From the NCBI GenBank assembly GCA_004298065.1, contig SCRL01000054.1, forward strand, positions 31,574-95,573: 64,000 nt of DNA. The letters run 5' to 3'. Of the stretch, positions 8,651-16,551 are shown in pieces; the first letter of the stretch is position 1; each line of letters starts with the position of its first letter. The position numbers and the translations under genes were made by a program. The notes under the pieces are model-generated. The model searched no databases. It was not told the origin of the DNA and saw only the letters and a program-made list of their open reading frames with translations. The DNA is from Gammaproteobacteria bacterium. Its GTDB lineage: Bacteria; Pseudomonadota; Gammaproteobacteria; Acidiferrobacterales; Sulfurifustaceae.

Positions 8651-8730
8651 TAACCACAGAGGGCACAGAGATCACAGAGTTTTCTTCAACCAAAGACTTT
8701 CTCTGTGCGCTCCGTGTTCTCTGTGGTGAA
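8651..8730. repeat. CACAGAG palindromic intergenic repeat, copy 3
   Basis: ACCACAGAGGGCACAGAG and a further CACAGAG on the left pair with CTCTGTG, CTCCGTG and CTGTGGT on the right. It lies between convergent SDR and doxX genes, eight bases after the SDR stop, and could terminate both. Confidence 0.85.
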
Positions 8731-8745
8731 TGTTTTACCAGGCAC

Positions 8746-9171
8746 TTAGCACTTGTCCTTGCCCAGACTGAGCGCGCCGGGACCGAAGGCGATGATGTAC
8801 AAAAGCCCGCCCATGATGGCAAGATTTTTCTGGAACTGGATCATCTGCATTTGCATCTGGTCCGCCGGCAGGCCCCAGTAGGCATGGAAGATGCCGGTTA
8901 CCGGGATCATCCAGAGCAGAATCGCGGTCGCCGCCCAGCGCGCCTGCCAGCCGAGCAGGATCAGCAATCCGCCCCCGACCTCGACCGCGATGGTGATGAC
9001 GAGCAGGATCTTGACGAGCATGGGATCGAGCCCGCCCATTTTCGAGGCCATGTAGCCCGCGGTACCGGCGAAGCCGCCGATTTTGTGCAGGCCGGAGACG
9101 ATGAAGATGTTGGCGATCAGCAGGCGGCCGAGCGCCGGGCCGTATTTTTTCGCAAGTTCACAGACATTCAT
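8746..9171 (-). CDS. DoxX family inner-membrane protein
   Basis: Integral membrane protein of 141 residues with four predicted helices. N-terminal GRLLIANIFIVSGLHKIGGF, an ALEVGGG-like segment (EVGGGLLILLGWQARWAA) and a C-terminal NLAIMGGLLYIIAFGPG are typical of DoxX/DoxD-type proteins, often linked to oxidative stress or thiol/sulfur redox. I chose the start at 9171 because CGGAGG lies just upstream; a longer in-frame reading exists but lacks a ribosome site. It is alone on its strand, with a 500-base leader region shared with the divergent priA. Molecular function is not established for the family. Confidence 0.85.
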   Translation of the reverse strand: MNVCELAKKYGPALGRLLIANIFIVSGLHKIGGFAGTAGYMASKMGGLDPMLVKILLVITIAVEVGGGLLILLGWQARWAATAILLWMIPVTGIFHAYWGLPADQMQMQMIQFQKNLAIMGGLLYIIAFGPGALSLGKDKC

Positions 9172-9326
9172 TGTGTTCCTCCGAAGTTGCAGATGCACGG
9201 CTGACGACACGCTGGGTCGAAAGCCCAGCCGGGGGTTACGGTATCAGAATCGGCGATGTTTTTACCGGGTCCGTTGCCGGCGGCAGCGGAAAAATCGGAA
9301 CAAAAACAAGGACGGCGCGGGCCGGC

Positions 9327-9343
9327 TGCATAATGTTTATGCA
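9327..9343. promoter_or_regulatory. 17-base palindrome, candidate operator
   Basis: TGCATAA and TTATGCA are perfect seven-base arms around TGT. The site is about 155 bases upstream of the doxX start. I do not recognise the regulator. Confidence 0.35.
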
Positions 9344-9527
9344 CACCCCGTTTTGGCCGTCCGACGATGCTTAAATCCGGCTCCAAAATCGAGCGCCAAT
9401 ATATCGACTTCAGGTATAACTCCTTGTATTTACAGGAACTAATTCCTTAGATTATTTTTTAGTCAACTTAACAAAACCACCGTCATACGGCTGTAAGAAA
9501 AATAGCCATGAGTGCTAATCAACAGTG

Positions 9528-9550
9528 TTATCCACAGCTTTTGTGAATAT
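9528..9550. promoter_or_regulatory. DnaA-box pair upstream of priA
   Basis: TTATCCACA at 9528-9536 is a perfect DnaA box, in the extended context TGTTATCCACAG. Five bases on, TGTGAATAT (9542-9550) is a one-mismatch box in the opposite orientation. AT-rich DNA lies immediately upstream. It is about 125-145 bases before the priA start. Confidence 0.6.
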
Positions 9551-9605
9551 CCTGCAAGGCGTTTCCGGACAAGCAGTTAGCGAATTTCTTTGCGTAAAAC
9601 ATTAA

Positions 9606-9627
9606 CGTGAAGCGTTGATGTTTCACG
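9606..9627. promoter_or_regulatory. inverted repeat in the priA leader
   Basis: CGTGAA (9606-9611) and TTCACG (9622-9627) are perfect six-base arms with a ten-base spacer, 45-66 bases before the priA ATG. Could be an operator or chance. Confidence 0.25.
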
Positions 9628-9671
9628 CATCGCATTCGACGACGAGAACGAATGCTTGTTAGAGTCGCGCC

Positions 9672-11876
9672 ATGTCGGCCGATCGTGTCTGTCGGGTAGC
9701 GCTCCCGGCCCCGCTGCACCAACTCTTCGATTACCTCCCGCCCGCCGACGTCGCCGAGCCCGCGATCGGTGCGCGCGTGCGCGTACCGTTCGGCCCCCGG
9801 CGCCAGGCGGTCGGTGTGGTGCTGGAAATAGCCGAAAAAAGCCTGCTCCCGCGTGCGCGCCTCAAGCGCATCGGTGAGGCGCTGGACGCGGCGCCGCTGT
9901 TGCCGGAGAAGCTGCTTTCGCTGCTGCGTTGGGCCGCCGACTACTACCATCATCCCGTCGGCGAGGTCATCGCGGCGGCGCTGCCCACATTGCTGCGCCA
10001 GGGGCGCGCGCCCGAGGCGGCGCACGTCACCGTCTGGCGCGCCACGTCTGCGGGTCTGCAGGCGCTTGCGGACGGGCGCCTGGCCCGCGTCCCGGCGCGC
10101 CGGCGGTTGCTGGCGGCGCTGCGTGACGCATCGGACGGGCTTGAGGCCGACGCGCTTGGGGCGATCTCGGCGCGCTGGTCCGAGGCGATCAAAAAGTTGC
10201 AGGCGGAAGGTTATGTAAGCGCTCACCCACGGGATTGTCTGCGCGCGCCATCCGCTGACCCGCAAATGCCGCCGCCGCTTAACACCGCGCAACGTGATGC
10301 GATCACATCAATCGCCGCCGCCGACGGTTTTCAGGGCTTTTTGCTGCACGGCGTCACCGGCAGCGGCAAGACGGAGGTTTATCTCGGTGCGATCGAGGCG
10401 GTACTCGCGCGCGGGCGGCAGGCGCTGGTGCTGGTGCCCGAGATCGGGCTCACGCCGCAGCTCGTCGGGCGTTTCGCGCGTCGGTTCCGCGCACCGCTCG
10501 CGGTGTTGCACTCGGGCCTCACCGACACCGAGCGGCTGTGTGCCTGGACCATGGCGCGCGAAGGGAAGGCGCCGATCGTCATCGGCACGCGTTCGGCGGT
10601 GTTCGCGCCGCTGAAGAACATAGGTCTGATCGTCGTGGACGAGGAGCACGACGGCTCGTACAAGCAGCAGGAAGGCTTTCGTTATTCGGCGCGCGACGTG
10701 GCGGTGATGCGCGCGGCGCGTGAAAAAATCCCGGTCGTACTCGGCAGCGCCACACCCGCGCTCGAAAGCCTTTATAACGTGCGCCAGGGCAATTACCGCG
10801 AGCTGACGCTGCCCGAGCGCACCGGCGCCGCCGGATTTCCGCTAGTGCAACTTGTGGACCTGCGCCGGCAGAAGGCGCACGACAGTCTGTCGCCGCGCCT
10901 GGTCGAGGCGATCCGCGCGCGACTGGAAAGAGGCGAGCAGAGCCTGTTGTTTCTCAACCGCCGCGGCTTCGCCCCGGCATGGATGTGCCACGATTGCGGT
11001 TGGGTGGCGCCGTGCCAGCGCTGTGACGCGCGGCTCACGTTTCACCAGCTCCATAAGAAACTCCTCTGCCACCACTGCGGTGCCGAGCAGGCGATTCCCG
11101 AAACCTGTCCGGCCTGCGCCGGCACGGAGTTGCGTGCCCTCGGCGCCGGTACCGAACGGGTGGAGCAAGCGCTTGCAAAGTTTTTTCCCATGGCGCGCAC
11201 CGAACGCATCGACCGCGACAGCACGCGCGCCAAGGGGATGCTGGAGGAAAAAATCCGCCGCGCGCACGCGGGCGAGGCCGACATCCTGGTCGGCACCCAG
11301 ATGCTCTCGAAGGGCCACGATTTTCCGAACGTCACGCTCGTCGGCGTGCTTGATGCCGACCAGGGATTGTACGGCGCGGATTTTCGCGCGCCCGAGCGGT
11401 TGTTCCAGCAGGTGCTGCAGGTTGCTGGCCGCGCCGGGCGCGCCGACAAGCCGGGCGAGGTGCTGATCCAGACCTGGCACCCGGAGCATCCGATCTTCGC
11501 GGCACTCGCGCGCCACGATTTCAACGGCTTCGCCGACTACGCGCTCGCCGAGCGCCAGGAGGCCGGCTATCCGCCCTATGCGCACCTCGCGCTGCTGCGC
11601 GCCGAATCGCCGAATTCCGGGGCGGCGCTGCATTTCCTGCGCGCCGCGCACGCGGCCGCGGCGCGGCTGAAAGCGGAGGGCGTGACGCTGCACGATCCCG
11701 TGCCGGCGCCGATGGAAAAGCGCGCCGGGCGTTACCGCGCGCAGTTGCTGGCGCAGTCGGCCAAGCGCGCGGCGCTGCACGGTTTTCTCGACCGCTGGCT
11801 GGAAAAGCTGGCGGCGATGCCGCAGGCGCGGCGCGTGCGCTGGTCGCTCGACGTGGACCCGCAGGATATGTACTAG
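9672..11876 (+). CDS. priA: primosomal protein N' (replication restart helicase PriA)
   Basis: 3'-5' DNA helicase that recognises stalled forks and reloads the replisome. The 734 residues are full length. Visible parts: N-terminal fork-binding domain (VALPAPLHQLFDYLPP start, about 8-100), Walker A GVTGSGKTEVYL (about 227-238), DEEHDGSYKQ motif II (about 323-332), the zinc-binding region with paired cysteines (CHDCGWVAPCQRC, CHHCG, CPAC, about 438-480), and motifs V/VI (GTQMLSKGHDFPNV; QVAGRAGR). The gene is preceded by a DnaA-box-containing leader. It ends convergent with, and six bases from, the YdjM-like gene. Confidence 0.96.
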   Translation: MSADRVCRVALPAPLHQLFDYLPPADVAEPAIGARVRVPFGPRRQAVGVVLEIAEKSLLPRARLKRIGEALDAAPLLPEKLLSLLRWAADYYHHPVGEVIAAALPTLLRQGRAPEAAHVTVWRATSAGLQALADGRLARVPARRRLLAALRDASDGLEADALGAISARWSEAIKKLQAEGYVSAHPRDCLRAPSADPQMPPPLNTAQRDAITSIAAADGFQGFLLHGVTGSGKTEVYLGAIEAVLARGRQALVLVPEIGLTPQLVGRFARRFRAPLAVLHSGLTDTERLCAWTMAREGKAPIVIGTRSAVFAPLKNIGLIVVDEEHDGSYKQQEGFRYSARDVAVMRAAREKIPVVLGSATPALESLYNVRQGNYRELTLPERTGAAGFPLVQLVDLRRQKAHDSLSPRLVEAIRARLERGEQSLLFLNRRGFAPAWMCHDCGWVAPCQRCDARLTFHQLHKKLLCHHCGAEQAIPETCPACAGTELRALGAGTERVEQALAKFFPMARTERIDRDSTRAKGMLEEKIRRAHAGEADILVGTQMLSKGHDFPNVTLVGVLDADQGLYGADFRAPERLFQQVLQVAGRAGRADKPGEVLIQTWHPEHPIFAALARHDFNGFADYALAERQEAGYPPYAHLALLRAESPNSGAALHFLRAAHAAAARLKAEGVTLHDPVPAPMEKRAGRYRAQLLAQSAKRAALHGFLDRWLEKLAAMPQARRVRWSLDVDPQDMY

Positions 11877-11882
11877 TCGGGT

Positions 11883-12962
11883 TCAGCCCTCGACACGAAT
11901 CGCATCGAGAATCTCGCGGCCGTCGGCGCCGTTGTGCAGCCGGTAGACCTTCCAGGCAGCGCCGGCAGTTTGGCAGGCGCCGTAGCGAAACGGCATGTCG
12001 CGCCCCACGAGCGCGAAGCGCAGGTCGTTGAACCACACGCAGGTCCGGTCCGGGCCTTCGTCCACGCGGTAGACCGCGGGAAACAGCGCGAAGCGCCGGT
12101 AGCGCGCGAACGACTCCGCGTGCCACACCTTTTCGGCCAGCGCCGCTTCCATGGGCTTCTCACCGAAGCGCGGCACCTGGAACCACGCGAGCTTGTCCGC
12201 CGGAAAGTACGATGCATACACGCGCTTGAGCCACCAGGCGTCGGCCGGCAGTGGCTCGGGCAGGTCGCGGCGCGCGAGGCTCACGTAGCTCAGGTGGTAT
12301 TCATTGCCGTGCTCGACCACGAGCATCCAGTGAAACGGCGAGAACGGCTGCGGCAGCGCCGAGACCACGGCGTTGTCGAAACCCTGGCGCGCGGCATAAC
12401 CCTCGCCTGCCATCACGGCGCGCGAGTGCAGCACGCCCTGAAGGCCGATGTAGCCCGCGAGCACCGCGAGCCCGATCACCGCCGGTCGGCGCGTGTCCTT
12501 CCACACCGCCGAGGCGACCAGCCCGGCGACGAGGATCGCGGTGAAATACGGATCGATGATGAAGGTCGTCGGCAGCTGCGCGCGCCAGTCGGAGAACGGC
12601 GCGAAGATCATGGTGCCGAAGGCGGTGATGACGTCGCCGAGGATATGCGCGCCGATGCCGAGCGCTACCACGCCCACGAACGCGCGCCACGAATAGCGCT
12701 TGTGCGTGATCCACATGAAGGCGAAAGCGAGTACCGCGGCCCACAGCGGCAGCATGATGACCGAATGGGTGATGCCGCGGTGCGTCGTGAGGTAGAGCAG
12801 GGGGTCGACGAAGCGCAGGATGAAGTCGCTATCCGGGAACGCCGCCGCCCAGAACCCGACCCACAGGCGCAGCCGCCGCGGCAGCTGCTCCGGGCGCGGC
12901 CTGTCCGGCGCGGTGGCGCGCGCCGCAAGCGCGCCGGAGAGGGCGTGAGTCAAAGTATCCAT
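11883..12962 (-). CDS. YdjM/DUF457-like membrane-bound metal-dependent hydrolase
   Basis: Predicted inner-membrane hydrolase of the LexA-regulated YdjM group. It begins MDTLTHALSGALAAR, the family's characteristic start, and contains HRGITHSVIMLPL (about 75-88), the conserved His-rich motif, followed by about four hydrophobic helices within the first 180 residues. The C-terminal half (about 190-359) is soluble and appended, as in longer members that resemble membrane zinc hydrolases. It is 22 bases downstream of the RND pump on the same strand, so it may be read with the efflux operon. No SOS box is evident next to it. Substrate unknown. Confidence 0.8.
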   Translation of the reverse strand: MDTLTHALSGALAARATAPDRPRPEQLPRRLRLWVGFWAAAFPDSDFILRFVDPLLYLTTHRGITHSVIMLPLWAAVLAFAFMWITHKRYSWRAFVGVVALGIGAHILGDVITAFGTMIFAPFSDWRAQLPTTFIIDPYFTAILVAGLVASAVWKDTRRPAVIGLAVLAGYIGLQGVLHSRAVMAGEGYAARQGFDNAVVSALPQPFSPFHWMLVVEHGNEYHLSYVSLARRDLPEPLPADAWWLKRVYASYFPADKLAWFQVPRFGEKPMEAALAEKVWHAESFARYRRFALFPAVYRVDEGPDRTCVWFNDLRFALVGRDMPFRYGACQTAGAAWKVYRLHNGADGREILDAIRVEG

Positions 12963-12984
12963 GATGAAAAGTGTAACGCCGCCG

Positions 12985-15900
12985 TCAACCGGCGTGGCGT
13001 TTCTCGTACAGATAATAGACCAGCGGTATCACGAACAGCGTGAGCGCGGTCGAGGCGAAGGTGCCGTAGATGAGCGAGATCGCGAGCCCCCCGAACACCG
13101 GGTCGAAGGCCATGATGGCGGTGCCGAGGATGATGGCGAACGCGGTCAGCAGGATCGGCCGCAGGCGCGTGCGCCCGGCCTCGAGCACGGCCTCGTCGAG
13201 TGCGTGGCCTGCGCGGCGGTACTCGAGGATGAAGTCGATCAGCAGCAGCGAGTTGCGCACCACGATGCCGGCGAGCGCAATCACGCCGATCATCGAGGTC
13301 GCGGTGAAGTATTGTCCCATGAGCGCGTGCCCCGGGAACACGCCGACGATGGTCAGGGGAATCGCGCCCATGACGATGAGCGGCACCGCGAACGAGCGGT
13401 AGTAGCCGACCAGGATCAGGTAGATCAGCACGATCGCCACCGCGAACGCGGCGCCGAGGTCCCGGAACACATCGAGCGTCAGGCGCATCTCGCCGTCCCA
13501 GCGCACGGAGTAGCCCGTCGTCTCCGGATCGGCCATGAAGTACTGCGTGAGTTTCACGCCGCCGGGCAGCTCGTGGGTGCGCAACCAGTTCCACATCTTT
13601 AGTACCGCGTACACCTGGCTGGTGGAGCCCAGCTCGCCGCTGACATACACCACCGGCCGCTGGTCCTTGTGGTGGATCGGCTTCGGGGCGACGACGCGCT
13701 GCACCTCGGCGATGTCGGACAGGCGCACCTGCCGGCCCAGGGGATTGGTGAGCCATATTCTTTCGAGGTCGGCCGGCCCGCGCCGGTCGGCGGCCGCGAC
13801 CCGCAGCCGGATTGGCACCGGTTCCTTTTCAGTCTCGATGTGCACCGTGCCGGCATCCGAGCCGGCGAGGAACGCGCGCAGCGTCTCGGCCACGGTCGCC
13901 GGGGCGATGCCGATGAGCGCTGCCTTCTCGCGATTAACCGCGATGCGGTACTCGACCTGGTCGTCGGTCACGGTGTCGTCGATGTCGACGACGTCGGCGG
14001 TCCGGCCGAACACCTCGGCGCGCAGCTCTTTGGCGAGTTTGCGCAGCTGCTCGTAATCCGGTCCGTACAGCTCGGCCAGAATGGTCGCGCGCACCGGCGG
14101 CCCCGGCGGGTCCTCGACCAGCTTGATGTTGGCGCCGGTTTCGGCGGCGAGTCTGGCCATGGGCGCGCGCAGTTCCTGCACGATGTCGATGGACGAGGTC
14201 CAGCGCCCGGATTTGTTGCGCAGGTTCACGCGCACGTCGGCGATGTGCGGGCCCTGTTTGAGATTGACCCCGCGCAGCAGGCCGTTGAAGTCGATCACCC
14301 CGGCCTCGCCTACGGTGGTTTCCCAGGTTTCGACCTGCGGGTGCGCGCGCACGATATCGCCCACGCGCCGCGCCACGCGGTCGGTTTCCTCCAGGCTCGT
14401 GCCCTCGGGCAGGTCCACGGTGATGTTGAAGGTGTTGGTGTTGTTCTTGGGCAGCATCTGGAACAGCACCAGGTTGAACGCCGGCATGGCGAGCACGAGC
14501 GCCATGAGCGTGCCGATACCGAGGAAGAACTTGCGCCGCGCCTTCGGTTCGGCGAGCAGCTTGCGCATATAGCCGGCATAGAGCTTTTCGAGCTTGCCGG
14601 CATGGTCATGATGTTCGAAGCCCTCGCCCTCGTGCCCCGCAACCTGAAGCCAGCGGTATGCGGCCCAGGGCGCGACGGTGTAGGCGATGATGAGCGAGGT
14701 CAGCATCGCCACCGGCACGAAGAACGGAATCGGCGCCATGTACGGGCCCATCATGCCCGTGACCCAGAACATCGGGATGAACGCGAGGATCACGGTGAAG
14801 GTCGCGAGGTTGGTCGGCTTGCCGATCTCGTTCACCGCCGCGACCGCGCTCTTCAACCGGTCCGCGCCCCGGACGGCGTAGTGGCGGAAGATGTTCTCGA
14901 TCACGACGATGGAATCGTCCACCAGCAGGCCGAGCGACAGGATCAGCGCGAACAGCGTGATGCGGTTGATGGTCTGGCCGGCGATCAGGCCGACGGTGAG
15001 CGTGATGAACAGAATCAACGGGATCGTGACGGTAACGATGCCGGCCGCGCGCCAGCCGAGGAAGAACACCAGCAGCGCCACCACCGTGGCGATGGCGATG
15101 GCGAGGTGCTCCATGAGCAGGTTGACGGCGTCGTTCGCCTTGCGGCCGTCGTCGCGTGTGACGTTCACGTGCACCGTCGGCGGCACCAGCGCCGGGCGCA
15201 CGCTGTTGAGCTCCGCAAGCACGTTGCCGGCCACGGTCACGGCGTTGGCGCCGGCGCGCTTGGCGATGGCGATGGTCACCGCCGGCGCTTCGACATCTTC
15301 GAAACGCGCGCCGGCGTAGGCCGGCCCGTAGCCGATGCGGTGCACGCGCTCGAGTTCGCCCGGGCCGTCCGAAATGGTCGCGACGTCCTTCAGGTACACC
15401 GGCCGATGGGCGCTGGTCGCGACCACCAGCCGCCCGACGTCATCGGCGGACCGGAGCATGCCCCCGGCCTGGACCGTGGCCACCTGGCTGCGCGCCACGA
15501 ACGTACCGGAGGGAATGTCGACGTTGGTCGCGGCCACCACGCGCGTGATGTCGGTGAGCGTGACGTTGTAGGCGCGCAGTCTTTCGAGGTCGAGATAGAC
15601 GTTCACCTGGCGCTTGCGCCCGCCGTGCAGGAAGGTCGCGGCGGTACCGTCCACGCGCCGCAGGTGCTCGAGCACGTCGTTGGCGATGCGCCGCAACTGG
15701 CAGTCATCGAGCTGGGTGCAGGACAGCGAGATCGTGAGGATCGGTACCTCGTCCACGTCCGCGGGCTTGATCAGCGGCTGGAGCGTGCCGGCCGGCATGC
15801 GATCGAGGTTGCTCATGACACGGTCGTAGAGCTTGACCAGCGAGTCTTCCTTGTTCTGGCCGACCTCGAACACCACGGTCACCACGCCGAGCGAGTCGGT

Positions 15901-16197
15901 GGCGAGGCCGTAGGTATGATCCACGCCGGACAGCCCCTGGAGGATGGCCTCGAGCGGCTTCACGATCAGCTGCTCGATCTCCTTCGGGCTCGCGCCGGGT
16001 TTGGAAACGAGGATATTGGCCGCCGGCACCACGATCTTCGGGTTTTCCTCGCGCGGCGTGATGAGAAACGCGAGCACGCCGGCGGCGAAGGCGAAGGCCA
16101 TCACCAGCAGCGTGAGCTTGCTGTCGATGAAGTACGCGGCGATGCGCCCGGCGAGGTTGAAGTCGGCGCCGTTGTCGGCGGAAGATTTGCGCGCCAT
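12985..16197 (-). CDS. RND-family efflux pump, inner-membrane permease subunit
   Basis: Proton-driven exporter of 1070 residues, the normal length for AcrB/HAE1-type pumps. Visible: first helix about 28-46, the large periplasmic porter domain, then GLLVDDSIVVIENIFRH in helix 4, whose paired aspartates carry protons, the mid-protein cytoplasmic loop (AGHEGEGFEHHDH, unusually His-rich) and the second half repeat ending with helices 8-12. The Asp pair favours HAE1 (organic substrates) over heavy-metal pumps, but this is inference. It starts three bases after the short lipoprotein and follows a TolC gene, so the three form one operon. Its usual full-size periplasmic adaptor is absent nearby. Confidence 0.92.
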   Translation of the reverse strand: MARKSSADNGADFNLAGRIAAYFIDSKLTLLVMAFAFAAGVLAFLITPREENPKIVVPAANILVSKPGASPKEIEQLIVKPLEAILQGLSGVDHTYGLATDSLGVVTVVFEVGQNKEDSLVKLYDRVMSNLDRMPAGTLQPLIKPADVDEVPILTISLSCTQLDDCQLRRIANDVLEHLRRVDGTAATFLHGGRKRQVNVYLDLERLRAYNVTLTDITRVVAATNVDIPSGTFVARSQVATVQAGGMLRSADDVGRLVVATSAHRPVYLKDVATISDGPGELERVHRIGYGPAYAGARFEDVEAPAVTIAIAKRAGANAVTVAGNVLAELNSVRPALVPPTVHVNVTRDDGRKANDAVNLLMEHLAIAIATVVALLVFFLGWRAAGIVTVTIPLILFITLTVGLIAGQTINRITLFALILSLGLLVDDSIVVIENIFRHYAVRGADRLKSAVAAVNEIGKPTNLATFTVILAFIPMFWVTGMMGPYMAPIPFFVPVAMLTSLIIAYTVAPWAAYRWLQVAGHEGEGFEHHDHAGKLEKLYAGYMRKLLAEPKARRKFFLGIGTLMALVLAMPAFNLVLFQMLPKNNTNTFNITVDLPEGTSLEETDRVARRVGDIVRAHPQVETWETTVGEAGVIDFNGLLRGVNLKQGPHIADVRVNLRNKSGRWTSSIDIVQELRAPMARLAAETGANIKLVEDPPGPPVRATILAELYGPDYEQLRKLAKELRAEVFGRTADVVDIDDTVTDDQVEYRIAVNREKAALIGIAPATVAETLRAFLAGSDAGTVHIETEKEPVPIRLRVAAADRRGPADLERIWLTNPLGRQVRLSDIAEVQRVVAPKPIHHKDQRPVVYVSGELGSTSQVYAVLKMWNWLRTHELPGGVKLTQYFMADPETTGYSVRWDGEMRLTLDVFRDLGAAFAVAIVLIYLILVGYYRSFAVPLIVMGAIPLTIVGVFPGHALMGQYFTATSMIGVIALAGIVVRNSLLLIDFILEYRRAGHALDEAVLEAGRTRLRPILLTAFAIILGTAIMAFDPVFGGLAISLIYGTFASTALTLFVIPLVYYLYEKRHAG

Positions 16198-16200
16198 GGG

Positions 16201-16551
16201 TTATTTCAGCGACTGCAGCGGGCTGCCGTCGCGCACGGTTTTGAGATCACCGAGCACCAGGGTTTCGGTGCCGGTGAGACCGCTCAGGATTTCGAGGTCT
16301 TCGCCCTGCGCGCGGCCGGCCTTGACCATGCGGAAGCGCGCCAGCCCCTCGTGCAGCACGAACACACCCGGCACGCCCGCGCGCTCGACGTAGGCCGCGC
16401 GCGGAACGCGCACGCCCGCCGGGGTTCTGGCGGCGTCGGTGAGTGCCAGCACTGGCCGCGCGAGTTGCGGGAGTTGCGGCGGCGGTTCGGGCTGGCGCCC
16501 GCAGGCGGCGAGCACCGTGATGGCGAGTACAAACAGTATGGCGCGAATCAT
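16201..16551 (-). CDS. short adaptor-like lipoprotein (C-terminal domain of an RND membrane fusion protein)
   Basis: Lipoprotein of 116 residues with a lipobox LAAC at 14-17 and a Pro/Gln-rich linker. Residues about 46-110 (VRVPRAAYVERAGVPGVFVL, then ARFRMVKAGRAQGEDLEILSG and LVLGDLKTVRDGSPL) look like the membrane-proximal C-terminal domain of HlyD/MexA adaptors. The alpha-hairpin, lipoyl and beta-barrel domains are missing; a normal adaptor has about 350 residues. Its start codon overlaps the TolC stop (ATGA), and the RND gene starts three bases after its stop, so it sits exactly where the adaptor gene should be. It may be a reduced adaptor or a remnant; the reading frame, lipobox and coupling favour a functional gene. 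Confidence 0.8.
   Translation of the reverse strand: MIRAILFVLAITVLAACGRQPEPPPQLPQLARPVLALTDAARTPAGVRVPRAAYVERAGVPGVFVLHEGLARFRMVKAGRAQGEDLEILSGLTGTETLVLGDLKTVRDGSPLQSLK

Larger units (their letters stand above)
9172..9671. other. 500-base intergenic region between doxX and priA
   Basis: I find no gene here. The doxX-proximal half is GC-rich; from about 9400 to 9600 it is clearly AT-rich for this genome. It holds a 17-base palindrome (9327-9343), a DnaA box pair (9528-9550) and a further inverted repeat (9606-9627). It must contain the promoters of doxX and priA. Confidence 0.7.

Noticed and set aside
9400..9671. Chromosomal origin of replication upstream of priA
   Set aside because: Only one perfect and one imperfect DnaA box are present, and dnaA, dnaN, gidA or rpmH are not nearby.
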